NCBI GenBank assembly: GCA_900539725.1
Contig: UQDI01000032.1
Location: 1-16,001 of the forward strand
Direction: 5' to 3'
Length of the DNA: 16,001 nucleotides
Source: an uncultured Eubacteriales bacterium
Lineage (GTDB): Bacteria > Bacillota > Clostridia > Tissierellales > Peptoniphilaceae
Positions 6,634 through 15,289 of this stretch are shown here, piece by piece. How positions within the stretch are numbered: the first letter of the stretch is position 1; the number at the start of each line of letters is the position of its first letter. The translations under genes and the position numbers were made by a program. Below the pieces are notes generated by a model. It searched no databases and was not told the origin of the DNA. It worked only from the letters and a program-made list of their open reading frames with translations.

Positions 6634-8013
6634 ATGAAAGCATATCTTTTTATTGATTTTGGAAGCACATTTACAAAATTAACTCTAATAGATATTGAAA
6701 AAGAAGAAATTATTGCTACAGCAAAGAGCTACACAACTGTTGAAACAGATGTAGCAAACGGATATCACAATGCTTATAAGGATCTTATGTCAAAGGTCAA
6801 CGGCGACATAGACATAGTTAAGAAGCTTGCGTGCTCTTCAGCAGCTGGCGGTTTAAAGATAGCAGCCATAGGCCTAGTACCTGATTTAACTGCAGAAGCA
6901 GCCAAGAGAGCAGCCTTAGGAGCAGGAGCTAGAGTTATTAAGACATATTCATATAAGATGAACAATCATGAGATAGAAGAGCTTAGAGATTCGAATGCTG
7001 ATATGATTCTTCTAGCAGGAGGAACTGACGGAGGCAACACTGAAGTAATTTTGCATAACGCTCAATTGATTGCTGACTTTGGTATTACAAAGCCAGTTGT
7101 AGTTGCGGGTAACAAGAGCAGCTACGATGATATTGAAAAAGTATTTAAAGATAAGATTGAGTACAGACTTACAGAAAATGTTATGCCAAAACTAAATGAA
7201 ATCAATGTTAATCCTGCAAGAGAAACAATCCGAGACATTTTTATGGAAAGAATCACAAAAGCTAAAGGCATGACTCATATAGAAGATGATATCTCAGGCA
7301 TACTAATGCCTACACCACAAGCTGTTTTAAAGGCTGCCGAAGCACTTAGCTTAGGAACACCTGATGAAGATGGCGTTGGTGACTTAGTTGTGGTTGATAT
7401 AGGCGGAGCAACAACAGATATTCACTCAATAGCTGATGGTGCGCCATCTAAACCTGGAGTAATATACAGGGGTTTGGAAGAACCTATTTCAAAAAGAACT
7501 GTTGAAGGCGACTTAGGCATGAGATACTCAGCTGAAAGTATATATGAAGCAGCTGGATTGAGAATGATTAAGAAGTACTTAGATATCAGTGATTATGATG
7601 TAGAAGAAGAATTCAAAAGAAGATACGATCACACTGATTTAGTTTTCACCGATGAAAAAGAAATTAAATTCGATGAAATGATGGCAAAGATTTGTGTAGA
7701 TATATCAATGAAAAGACATTGCGGCTATGTAGAAGCTGTTTATTCACCTCTAGGAACAATGTATCAACAGATAGGTAAAGATTTAACTGAACTTAATCTT
7801 ATGATAGGTACTGGAGGTATACTGGTGAATTCAGAACACCCACAAGAAATATTAAAAGCTGGGCTTTATGATAATGAAGATTTAAACTCTTTAAAGCCAA
7901 GATATCCTGAATTTTCAGTAGATAAAAATTATATTCTATCTGCTATGGGTTTACTAACAATGGTCGATAAGAACATGGCAGTTAGAATGATGAAGAAATA
8001 TATAGTTATATAG
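6634..8013 (+). CDS. glmL: GlmL/MutL family protein, probable glutamate mutase reactivating ATPase
   Basis: Actin/Hsp70-type ATPase encoded between the two glutamate mutase subunits, as in other clostridia. It is thought to reactivate the mutase by exchanging damaged cobalamin. Seen in the 459 residues: phosphate-1 motif DFGSTFTK (8-15), LLAGGTDGGN (126-135), phosphate-2 motif DIGGATTDIHS (255-265), and an adenosine-type GTGG motif near 393. The ATG follows the glmS stop with no gap. Only a weak GGGA lies upstream, so translation probably depends on glmS. The family is certain; the reactivase role is by analogy with diol dehydratase reactivases and has little direct proof. Confidence 0.95.
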   Translation: MKAYLFIDFGSTFTKLTLIDIEKEEIIATAKSYTTVETDVANGYHNAYKDLMSKVNGDIDIVKKLACSSAAGGLKIAAIGLVPDLTAEAAKRAALGAGARVIKTYSYKMNNHEIEELRDSNADMILLAGGTDGGNTEVILHNAQLIADFGITKPVVVAGNKSSYDDIEKVFKDKIEYRLTENVMPKLNEINVNPARETIRDIFMERITKAKGMTHIEDDISGILMPTPQAVLKAAEALSLGTPDEDGVGDLVVVDIGGATTDIHSIADGAPSKPGVIYRGLEEPISKRTVEGDLGMRYSAESIYEAAGLRMIKKYLDISDYDVEEEFKRRYDHTDLVFTDEKEIKFDEMMAKICVDISMKRHCGYVEAVYSPLGTMYQQIGKDLTELNLMIGTGGILVNSEHPQEILKAGLYDNEDLNSLKPRYPEFSVDKNYILSAMGLLTMVDKNMAVRMMKKYIVI

Positions 8014-8022
8014 GGGGAAGCT

Positions 8023-9480
8023 ATGAAAGTAGAAAATAAAAGATGGACTGATGAAGAATTTTTCACTGAGCGTGAGAAAGTTCTTAAACAATGGCCCACA
8101 GGAGATGAAGTTGATTCACAAGAAGCAATTGACTTTTTAAAGAAAATACCTGCAGAAAAGAACTTTGCCGAAGTTATGGCAAAAGCAAAAAGAGAAGGAA
8201 AGACATTAGCACAACCAAGAGCTGGTGTTGCACTTATTGATAAACACATAGAGCTATTAACATTCTTAACAGATCAAGGCGGAGCTGATTTACTTCCATC
8301 AACAATTGATTCATATACAAGACAAAATAGATATGACGAATGTGAAGTTGGTATCAAAGAATCATTAAAAGCGGGTAGATCATTATTAAATGGATTCCCA
8401 GCAGTTAACCACGGTGTTAAAGGCTGTAGGATGGTTTACGATGCTGTTTCTAAACCACTTCAAGCAAGACACGGCACACCAGATTCAAGATTACTAGCTG
8501 AAATTATACATGCAGGTGGATTTACTTCAAATGAAGGTGGCGCTATAAGCTACAACGTACCGTATGCAAAATCAGTACCAATAGATAGATGCTTACATGA
8601 TTGGCAATACTGTGACAGATTGGTTGGTTTCTATGAAGAAAATGGCGTTCACATAAACAGAGAACCATTTGGACCATTAACTGGTACACTTTGTCCACCA
8701 TCAACATCAAACGCTGTTGCTATAGTAGAAGCACTTTTAGCTGCTGAACAAGGTGTAAAGAACATTACAGTTGGTTATGGCCAATGCGGTAACTTAATTC
8801 AAGACGTTGCAGCTATTAGATCACTAGAAGAACAAGTAAATGAATATCTAAAGAAATATGGCTACAACGATGTTTTAATAACTACTGTATTCCACCAATG
8901 GATGGGTGGCTTCCCTCAAGACGAAGCTAAGGCATTTGGCGTTATCTCTTGGGGTGCAGCAACTGGTTCATTAGCTGGAGCTACAAAAGTTATTGTTAAG
9001 ACACCTCATGAAGCTATAGGTATTCCTACTAAGGAAGCAAATGCTGAAGGTATCAGAGCTACTAAGATGGTTCTAAATATGACAGAAGGACAATTACTTC
9101 CAGAAGGAAAAGAACTAAGAGCTGAAATTGAATTAATTAAAGCTGAAACAAGATGTATAGTTGATAAATTATTTGAATTAGGTAAGGGTGACTTAGCAGT
9201 AGGTACTGTTGAAGGCTTCGCTCAAGGTGTTATGGACGTACCATTTGCTCCTTCTAAGTACAATGCAGGTAAGATGATGCCAGCAAGAGACAACAACGGA
9301 GCTGTTAGATATTTATTTACAGGTAACTTACCATTCACAAAAGATATACTAGACATTAACAAAGCAAAACTTGAAGAAAGAGCAAAATTCGAAGGACGTC
9401 CAGTAAGCTTTGACATGACAACTGACGATATCTTTGCTGTTGGCTTCGGTAGATTAATCGGTAGACCAAAAAATAATTAA
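8023..9480 (+). CDS. glmE: Glutamate mutase (methylaspartate mutase) epsilon subunit
   Basis: Catalytic TIM-barrel component of glutamate mutase. It binds glutamate and, with GlmS and adenosylcobalamin, carries out the radical carbon-skeleton rearrangement to 3-methylaspartate. At 485 residues it is about the length of the Clostridium cochlearium enzyme (483). The residues known from that structure occur at identical positions: the arginine claw R66 (LAQPR), R100 (SYTR) and R149 (QARHGTPDSR), the base E171, and Y177 and Y181 in EGGAISYNVPY. The ATG is preceded by AGGGGGAAG, 9 bases after glmL. It looks fully functional. Confidence 0.98.
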   Translation: MKVENKRWTDEEFFTEREKVLKQWPTGDEVDSQEAIDFLKKIPAEKNFAEVMAKAKREGKTLAQPRAGVALIDKHIELLTFLTDQGGADLLPSTIDSYTRQNRYDECEVGIKESLKAGRSLLNGFPAVNHGVKGCRMVYDAVSKPLQARHGTPDSRLLAEIIHAGGFTSNEGGAISYNVPYAKSVPIDRCLHDWQYCDRLVGFYEENGVHINREPFGPLTGTLCPPSTSNAVAIVEALLAAEQGVKNITVGYGQCGNLIQDVAAIRSLEEQVNEYLKKYGYNDVLITTVFHQWMGGFPQDEAKAFGVISWGAATGSLAGATKVIVKTPHEAIGIPTKEANAEGIRATKMVLNMTEGQLLPEGKELRAEIELIKAETRCIVDKLFELGKGDLAVGTVEGFAQGVMDVPFAPSKYNAGKMMPARDNNGAVRYLFTGNLPFTKDILDINKAKLEERAKFEGRPVSFDMTTDDIFAVGFGRLIGRPKNN

Positions 9481-9501
9481 TATATAAAAGGAGACTTTAT
9501 T

Positions 9502-10740
9502 ATGAAAATTAAAAAAGTTATCTGCTCAGCAGGTAAAACAGGTTTTTACTTTGATGACCAAAAGGCTATCAAATTAGGAGCAAAACATGATGGTATGTTC
9601 TACTTAGGAGATCCAGTAACTCCTGGATTTAAAGCTATAAGACAATCAGGAGAATCAATCTCAGTTATGCTTGTTCTTGATGACGGACAAGTTGCTCACG
9701 GTGATTGCGCAGCTGTTCAATACTCAGGAGCAGGTGGAAGAGACCCACTTTTCCTAGCAGAAGATTTTATTGAATTTATCAATAAAAACATTGCACCTAA
9801 ACTAGAAGGTAGAGAAATAACTACATTCAAAGAAATGGCTGAAGAATTCGACCACATGCAAGTAGATGGCAAGAGACTTCATACAGCTATTAGATATGGT
9901 ATCACTCAAGCAATACTTGATGCAGTTGCTAAGACAAACAAAGTAACTATGGCTGAAGTAGTTAAGAAAGAATATAACACTGGCGTTGAAATCAAGAGAG
10001 TACCTATCTTTGCTCAATCAGGTGATGACAGATACCTAAACGCTGATAAGATGATTATAAAAGAAGCTGACGTTTTACCACACGGTCTATTCAACAACGT
10101 TGAAGAAAAAACTGGTAAGAACGGTGAACTTTTAAGAGACTATGTAGTTTGGTTAAGAAACAGAATTATCGAACACAGACACAATGAATCATATAGCCCA
10201 ATCTTCCACATCGACGTATATGGAACTATAGGCGATGCGTTCAACAACGACGTTGATAAGATGGCTGAATACCTAAAGACTCTAGAAGAAGCAGCAAAAC
10301 CATTCAAGCTTAGAATTGAAGGACCTATGGATATGGGGGAAAGAACTAGACAAATGGAAGTTCTTAGAGACTTAACTAAGAAGCTTGATGAAGAAAACAT
10401 TCACGTAGAATTAGTTGCTGACGAATGGTGCAACACTTATGAAGATGTTGTTTACTTCGTAGATAACGGTGCTGGACACATGATTCAAATCAAGACTCCA
10501 GACTTAGGCGGTATCAATAACACTATTGAAGCTGTTAAGTATTGTAAAGATCACCACGTAGGAGCTTACTGCGGTGGTACTTGCAACGAAACTAACAGAT
10601 CTGCAGAAGTTTTAGTAAATATTTCTATGGCTACAGGAGCTGACCAACAATTAGCTAAACCAGGTATGGGTGTTGACGAAGGTATCATGATCGTTAATAA
10701 CGAAATGAACAGAGTAGTTGCACTAGTTAATAACAGATAA
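9502..10740 (+). CDS. 3-Methylaspartate ammonia-lyase
   Basis: Enolase-superfamily lyase (EC 4.3.1.2) that removes ammonia from (2S,3S)-3-methylaspartate to give mesaconate, step 2 of the pathway. The 412 residues match the C. tetanomorphum enzyme (413). Its active-site residues are at the same numbers: H194 (LPHGLF), magnesium ligands D238 (HIDVYG), E273 (RIEGP) and D307 (VADEW), Q329 and catalytic base K331 (IQIKTPD), and T360-C361 (GGTC). The ATG is preceded by AAAGGAGA, 21 bases after glmE. A stable hairpin follows its stop codon. Confidence 0.98.
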   Translation: MKIKKVICSAGKTGFYFDDQKAIKLGAKHDGMFYLGDPVTPGFKAIRQSGESISVMLVLDDGQVAHGDCAAVQYSGAGGRDPLFLAEDFIEFINKNIAPKLEGREITTFKEMAEEFDHMQVDGKRLHTAIRYGITQAILDAVAKTNKVTMAEVVKKEYNTGVEIKRVPIFAQSGDDRYLNADKMIIKEADVLPHGLFNNVEEKTGKNGELLRDYVVWLRNRIIEHRHNESYSPIFHIDVYGTIGDAFNNDVDKMAEYLKTLEEAAKPFKLRIEGPMDMGERTRQMEVLRDLTKKLDEENIHVELVADEWCNTYEDVVYFVDNGAGHMIQIKTPDLGGINNTIEAVKYCKDHHVGAYCGGTCNETNRSAEVLVNISMATGADQQLAKPGMGVDEGIMIVNNEMNRVVALVNNR

Positions 10741-10750
10741 TATTTTTCAT

Positions 10751-10781
10751 TGAAAGTAGCAATATTTTATTGCTACTTTCA
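10751..10781 (+). other. Intercistronic hairpin between methylaspartase and mesaconase genes
   Basis: A perfect 14-bp inverted repeat (10751-10764 with 10768-10781, core GAAAGTAGCAATA) has a TTT loop. It is not followed by a T run (ATAATATACATAG follows), so it is a poor full terminator. It more likely acts as a 3' end stabiliser, a processing site or a partial attenuator that would adjust expression of the downstream genes. Confidence 0.75.
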
Positions 10782-10805
10782 TAATATACATAGGGGGTTA
10801 TAATT

Positions 10806-11645
10806 TTGAGAGAAGTAAAAAGTAGTGATATCACTAAAAAATTAAAAGAAGGTCTTTTGGATATAGCTTCAGTTCTTCCAAAAGATGTAATGGATAGACT
10901 TGTTGAACTAAGAGATAAAGAAAAGTGGCCACTAGCTAAAGAAACTATCACAACAATTATAGACAATGACAATCTAGCTGAAAGAGATAGCGTTCCAATG
11001 TGCCAAGATACTGGTATGGTTATCTGTTTTGTTAAGATTGGTCAAGATGTTCATGTAGATGGATCTATAAGTGATGCTATAAACGAAGCTGTTAGAGAAG
11101 CATATACAGAAGGTTACTTAAGAAAATCAGTTGTTAAGGACCCTATAAATAGAGTTAACACAAAAGATAACACTCCAGCTATCATTCACTATGAATTAGT
11201 TGAAGGAGATGTATTTGAAATATCTTTTGCAGCAAAGGGCTTTGGCTCAGAAAATATGTCAAAGCAAAAGATGCTTAAACCTGCAGATGGACTTGAAGGC
11301 GTTAAGAAATTTATACTTGAATCAGTTGAAGCAGCAGGACCTAACCCATGTCCACCTATCATAGTAGGTGTAGGTATCGGTGGAGACTTTGAAAAATCAT
11401 GTATCATGGCAAAGAAATCACTTATGAGAGATGTAAATGATTATAACAAAGATCCATTCTATTCAGATTTAGAAAAAGAATTACTAGAAAAGATAAATGA
11501 ACTAGGCATAGGACCTCAAGGTTTTGGTGGCAAGACAACAGCATTAAGAGTATTTATAGAGACTCATCCAACACATATTGCTGGCCTACCAGTAGCTGTT
11601 AACATCCAATGTCACGCTGCTAGACATAAAGTTATTTCATTATAA
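10806..11645 (+). CDS. Mesaconase (mesaconate hydratase) alpha subunit, class I fumarase N-terminal type
   Basis: Iron-sulfur hydro-lyase subunit of the class I fumarase / tartrate dehydratase alpha family. With the next gene it should hydrate mesaconate to (S)-citramalate, step 3. Three cysteines positioned as the [4Fe-4S] ligands of the family are visible: C66 (PMCQDTG), C182 (GPNPCPP) and C269 (IQCHAARH). VGVGIGG and KDPINRVN motifs are also present. The 279 residues match the alpha subunit alone. The start is TTG at 10806: AGGGGG lies 8 bases upstream and no ATG or GTG is nearby, so the non-ATG start is well supported. Fumarase activity is a possible alternative or side reaction; operon position argues for mesaconase. 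Confidence 0.92.
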   Translation: MREVKSSDITKKLKEGLLDIASVLPKDVMDRLVELRDKEKWPLAKETITTIIDNDNLAERDSVPMCQDTGMVICFVKIGQDVHVDGSISDAINEAVREAYTEGYLRKSVVKDPINRVNTKDNTPAIIHYELVEGDVFEISFAAKGFGSENMSKQKMLKPADGLEGVKKFILESVEAAGPNPCPPIIVGVGIGGDFEKSCIMAKKSLMRDVNDYNKDPFYSDLEKELLEKINELGIGPQGFGGKTTALRVFIETHPTHIAGLPVAVNIQCHAARHKVISL

Positions 11646-11659
11646 AGGGGGATATTACT

Positions 11660-12226
11660 ATGGCTATAGAAATTAAAACACCATTTACAAGAGAAACGCT
11701 TAAGGATTTAAAAGCAGGAGATAACGTATTAATTACAGGTACTATATATACTGCAAGAGACGCTGCTCACAAAAGATTAGTAGATCTTCTTAATGAAGGA
11801 AAAGAACTACCATTTGACCCAAAGGGTGCTTGTATCTACTATGTTGGACCTTCGCCTGCAAAACCAGGTAGAGTTATAGGCTCAGCTGGACCTACTACAA
11901 GCTATAGAATGGACCCATATGCACCACAAATGATGGACGCAGGTGTTATGGGTATGATAGGCAAAGGCAAAAGAGATGACAATGTTAAAGAAAAAATAAA
12001 AGAATGCGGAGCTTGCTACTTTGCTGCTATAGGTGGAGCTGCTGCTATCATAGCTGATAGAATTAAAACTGCAAAGATAATTGCTTATGAAGATTTAGGA
12101 GCTGAAGCTTTAAGAGAGATAACTGTAGAAAAGTTCCCAGCAACTGTTATAGTTGACTCTACAGGCAAAGATCTATATATAGAAGGTAAGAAGGAGTATT
12201 TGGAATGGAAAGAAAAAAACGAGTAA
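11660..12226 (+). CDS. Mesaconase (mesaconate hydratase) beta subunit, class I fumarase C-terminal type
   Basis: Beta subunit of the two-component class I hydro-lyase (188 residues, the usual size of FumA C-terminal/TtdB proteins). It supplies substrate-binding and catalytic residues to the complex with the alpha subunit. Visible family motifs are TARDAAHKR (31-39), GPTTSYRMD (77-85) and GKGKR (101-105). The ATG has AAAGGGGGATATT upstream, 14 bases after the alpha gene. Its 3' end overlaps citD by 22 bases, so translation of the hydratase and the lyase carrier protein is coupled. Confidence 0.93.
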   Translation: MAIEIKTPFTRETLKDLKAGDNVLITGTIYTARDAAHKRLVDLLNEGKELPFDPKGACIYYVGPSPAKPGRVIGSAGPTTSYRMDPYAPQMMDAGVMGMIGKGKRDDNVKEKIKECGACYFAAIGGAAAIIADRIKTAKIIAYEDLGAEALREITVEKFPATVIVDSTGKDLYIEGKKEYLEWKEKNE

Positions 12227-12486
12227 TAAGTAAAGCTGCTAAAGCGGGCTCTCTTGAATCAAACGATCTAATGATTATGATAGAGCCTTCAGATAAACTA
12301 GATATCACACTAAATTCAGTAGTTAAGGAACAATATGGTGATAAGATTTTGAAGGCAATAAATGAAGTTCTTGATGAAGAAGGAGTTACTAAGGCAAACA
12401 TTGTAATTGAAGATAAGGGCGCTCTAGACTTTACTATCAGAGCTAGAATGAGAACTGCAATCGAAAGGAGTCAAAATGAACTATAG
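12205..12486 (+). CDS. citD: Citramalate/citrate lyase acyl carrier protein (gamma subunit)
   Basis: Small acyl carrier subunit (93 residues) that carries the acetyl group on a phosphoribosyl-dephospho-CoA arm. The attachment site resembles the CitD consensus: AGSLESND (14-21), with S19 aligned to the modified Ser14 of Klebsiella CitD. DKGALDFTIRARM near the C-terminus is also typical. The N-terminus carries about five extra basic residues (MERKKRVISK). The ATG lies inside the mesaconase beta gene, after AAGGAG, and the 3' end overlaps citE by 11 bases. In this operon the substrate is expected to be citramalate rather than citrate. Confidence 0.94.
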   Translation: MERKKRVISKAAKAGSLESNDLMIMIEPSDKLDITLNSVVKEQYGDKILKAINEVLDEEGVTKANIVIEDKGALDFTIRARMRTAIERSQNEL

Positions 12487-13345
12487 AACAATGTTATTTA
12501 TGCCGGGAAACAACCCAGGCATGTTACAATCGTCTGATATATTAGGTGCAGACGCTATAATTATAGACTTAGAAGATGCGGTATCATTACCAGAAAAGGA
12601 TGCGGCAAGAGAACTTGTTAAAGAATATCTTAAAACATTTAAGTCCGAAGAAAAAGAAGGATCAGATATATATGTAAGAGTTAATCCTCTTGATACTGAT
12701 TACTTCTACAAAGACTTAGATGCACTTAAAGGACTAAACTTCGATGGAATCATGCTTGCAAAAGCATCTCAAGAATCAGTAGAAGCACTTTCTAAGTACT
12801 TAGATGATAATAATCAAAAATACGATATATTCTGCCTAATTGAAACATCTCAAGGTGTTGAAGATGCAAGAAACATACTTGCTAAATCAAAGAGAGTAAA
12901 AGGCGTTTTATTAGGTGCAGAAGACCTAACACTTGATTTAGGCGCAAAGAGAACTAAAGAATCAGATGAAATAAAATACTCAAGAATGAGAATAGTTTCA
13001 TGTGCTAAATCTTTAGGCCTACAAGCAATAGATACACCTTGGACAGATACAGACGATATAGAAGGCTTAGTTATGGATACAAAGAAAGCTAAGGCTATGG
13101 GTATGACTGGTAAAGCTTTAATATCTCCAAGACATGTTGATCATGTTAATGAAATTTTCTCACCAAGCAAGGAAGATATCGATCATGCAATCAGAGTTAT
13201 GGAAGCTCTTAAAGATGCTAAAGAAAAAGGTCTTGGCGCATTCTCACTTGATGGCAAGATGGTTGACAGGCCTATCATACTAAGAGCAACAAATACATTA
13301 AAGATTTCTGGCAATTATAAGGAGGAATATGATGAGCTTTTATAA
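12476..13345 (+). CDS. citE: Citramalate lyase beta subunit (citE-like)
   Basis: HpcH/HpaI-fold lyase subunit that splits the citramalyl thioester on the carrier protein into acetyl-ACP and pyruvate, step 4. The 289 residues are family length. Visible motifs are LFMPGNNPGML (7-17), IIDLEDAV (29-36), R68 in YVRVNP, magnesium ligand candidates E123 (LIETSQG) and D150 (GAEDLT), and a C-terminal region with ALISPRHVDHVN. GAAAGGAG upstream of the ATG lies within citD. Citrate lyase beta is nearly indistinguishable by motif; citramalate specificity is inferred from the pathway neighbours. Confidence 0.94.
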   Translation: MNYRTMLFMPGNNPGMLQSSDILGADAIIIDLEDAVSLPEKDAARELVKEYLKTFKSEEKEGSDIYVRVNPLDTDYFYKDLDALKGLNFDGIMLAKASQESVEALSKYLDDNNQKYDIFCLIETSQGVEDARNILAKSKRVKGVLLGAEDLTLDLGAKRTKESDEIKYSRMRIVSCAKSLGLQAIDTPWTDTDDIEGLVMDTKKAKAMGMTGKALISPRHVDHVNEIFSPSKEDIDHAIRVMEALKDAKEKGLGAFSLDGKMVDRPIILRATNTLKISGNYKEEYDELL

Positions 13346-14795
13346 TGATGATATTAAAATATTAGATAAAAAAGATTATCCTAAAAAAGAAGCAAAGCCA
13401 AGCAAAGTTTATGAAAGCATCAAAGATTTATTTGATAAGCTTGATTTAAAGGACGGTATAACAGTTTCATCGCACCATCATTTAAGAAATGGTGATGCTG
13501 TGTTAAACATGATGATGCTTGAACTTCAAAGAAGAGGCGTAAAAGACATAACACTTGTAGCTTCATCACTATTCCCAGTTCATAAAGAACTTATTCCTTT
13601 GCTTGAAGATGGCACTATAACAAATATAATCACTTCATATATATCGGGTGATTTAGCAAAAGCTATTTCAAAAGGCAAATTAAAAGGCAAAATACTAATG
13701 CAATCACATGGCGGAAGAGCTAGAAGTATAATTGATAAAGATGTTGTCATTGACTACGCTTTCATTGCAGCTCCATCATGCGACCCAATGGGAAACATCT
13801 CTGGTGTTAATGGGGAAGCATCATGTGGCTCAATGGGTTATGCTATAGCAGACGCTATTTATGCTAAAAAGAAAATTGCCATAACAGATTCTATTGTTGA
13901 CTATCCAAACTACCCAAGCGACATTACTGAAGACTATGTTGACTATATCTTAAAGGTAGATAGCATTGGTGATAAGAATGGTATAGTATCCGGTACAACA
14001 AAAGTCACTAAAGACCCAGTTGGACTTAAGATTGCTAAGGATACATTAAAAGTAATGAAGGCATCAGGTCTACTAAAAGATGGTTTTAGCTATCAAAGTG
14101 GTGCAGGTGGAATTTCACTTGCAGTTACCGACTTCTTAAGAGACTACATGATTAAAGAAAATATTAAGGGTTCATTTGCTAGTGGTGGTATAACTGGCTA
14201 TTTAACAGATATGCTTGAAGAAGGTTTGTTCACTTCATTATACGATGTACAATGCTTTGACTTAAAGGCTATCGAATCCATTAAAAAGAACGCTAATCAT
14301 TTAAGAATGAGTGGCTCTGAATATGGCAATCCAGAAGTATCAGCAGTAGTAGATAACCTAGACGTAGTTATCCTAGGCGCAACTGAAATTGACCTTGACT
14401 TTAACGTTAACGTTATTACAGGAGCAGACGGTATGCTAATGGGTGGATCAGGCGGTCACCAAGATACAGCTGCTGGAGCAAAGATGTCAATTATCGTTTC
14501 AAAACTATTTTCATCAAGATTACCAGTTATTAAAAACAGAGTAGACGTAATCGCTACACCTGGAACAACTATAGACGTGCTTGTTACTGAAAGAGGAATT
14601 GCAGTTAACCCATTAAGACAAGATTTAATTGAAAAATTCAAAGCAAGCGGCCTAAATGTTATGACAATACAAGAATTAAAAGCTATTGCAGATAACTTTA
14701 TGGGTGAACCTAATGACATCAAGAAAAAAGATAGAATTATTGGCTATAGTGAATATAGAGACGGATCCATATTAGACGCAATTTATGAGGTATAA
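13332..14795 (+). CDS. citF: Citramalate lyase alpha subunit (ACP transferase, citF-like)
   Basis: CoA-transferase-like subunit that swaps acetyl-ACP for citramalyl-ACP and releases acetate. The protein is 487 residues, slightly short of the usual 500-520. Family motifs are HHHLRNGD (48-55), QSHGGRAR (124-131), SGAGGISLAVTDFLRD (about 255-270), and GGSGGHQDTAAGA near 375. Start choice: two ATGs are adjacent. The GGAGG at 13321-13325 lies 3 bases from the one at 13329 but 6 from the one at 13332, so the second is preferred. It overlaps citE by 14 bases. No citC (acetate:ACP ligase), citX or citG follows, so prosthetic-group synthesis must be encoded elsewhere. Confidence 0.94.
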   Translation: MSFYNDDIKILDKKDYPKKEAKPSKVYESIKDLFDKLDLKDGITVSSHHHLRNGDAVLNMMMLELQRRGVKDITLVASSLFPVHKELIPLLEDGTITNIITSYISGDLAKAISKGKLKGKILMQSHGGRARSIIDKDVVIDYAFIAAPSCDPMGNISGVNGEASCGSMGYAIADAIYAKKKIAITDSIVDYPNYPSDITEDYVDYILKVDSIGDKNGIVSGTTKVTKDPVGLKIAKDTLKVMKASGLLKDGFSYQSGAGGISLAVTDFLRDYMIKENIKGSFASGGITGYLTDMLEEGLFTSLYDVQCFDLKAIESIKKNANHLRMSGSEYGNPEVSAVVDNLDVVILGATEIDLDFNVNVITGADGMLMGGSGGHQDTAAGAKMSIIVSKLFSSRLPVIKNRVDVIATPGTTIDVLVTERGIAVNPLRQDLIEKFKASGLNVMTIQELKAIADNFMGEPNDIKKKDRIIGYSEYRDGSILDAIYEV

Positions 14796-14796
14796 T

Positions 14797-15273
14797 ATGG
14801 GACTATTTTCAAAGAAAAAAGAACTTGATTTATATGCGCCAATCACAGGTAAGCTTATAGATATAACAGAAGTTAAAGACCAAGTCTTTTCACAAAAGAT
14901 ACTTGGCGATGGCATTACCATAGAACCAAGTGAAGGCATTTTATATGCACCATGCGATTGTGAAGTAGTTCAATTATTTCATACGCTTCACGCAATAGGC
15001 TTAAAGGCAAAAGATGTAGAACTACTTGTTCACATCGGCATGGACACAGTTGAGCTTAATGGCGAAGGCTTCAAAGGCTTTGTTAATGAAGGTGACCATG
15101 TTAAGAAAGGCCAAAAGCTTATCGAGTTTGACATAGACTATATCAAGTCACAAGGCAAAGAAGCTACTACACCTATAGTCATAACAAACATGGATGCGGT
15201 TAAATCACTTAATAAGAGCGAGGCAAAAGACATCGTTGCCAATCAAGATGTAGCTCTTAAAATTAATCTTTAA
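14797..15273 (+). CDS. PTS EIIA(Glc)-type phosphocarrier, stand-alone
   Basis: Single-domain IIA protein of the glucose PTS family (158 residues), which takes phosphate from HPr and passes it to a sugar IIB domain or acts as a regulatory signal. Seen: LYAPITGKLIDITEV (12-26), H65 in HTLHAIGLK and the phosphorylated-His motif VHIGMDTVEL with H79. The loop between these histidines is one residue shorter than in E. coli (H75/H90). Start choice: the frame is open from an ATG at 14785 inside citF, but GAGG (14787-14790) sits 6 bases before the ATG at 14797, which gives the usual MGLFSKKK start. It begins one base after the citF stop and ends the operon. No EIIB/EIIC gene is nearby, so a sugar-transport partner or a regulatory role remains open. 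Confidence 0.92.
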   Translation: MGLFSKKKELDLYAPITGKLIDITEVKDQVFSQKILGDGITIEPSEGILYAPCDCEVVQLFHTLHAIGLKAKDVELLVHIGMDTVELNGEGFKGFVNEGDHVKKGQKLIEFDIDYIKSQGKEATTPIVITNMDAVKSLNKSEAKDIVANQDVALKINL

Positions 15274-15289
15274 TAATATTCATTACTAG

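Noticed and set aside
12476..14795. Citrate lyase for citrate fermentation instead of citramalate lyase
   Set aside because: The motifs alone allow it, but the genes overlap the mesaconase gene and complete the methylaspartate pathway, and no citrate transporter or citC/citX/citG accompanies them.
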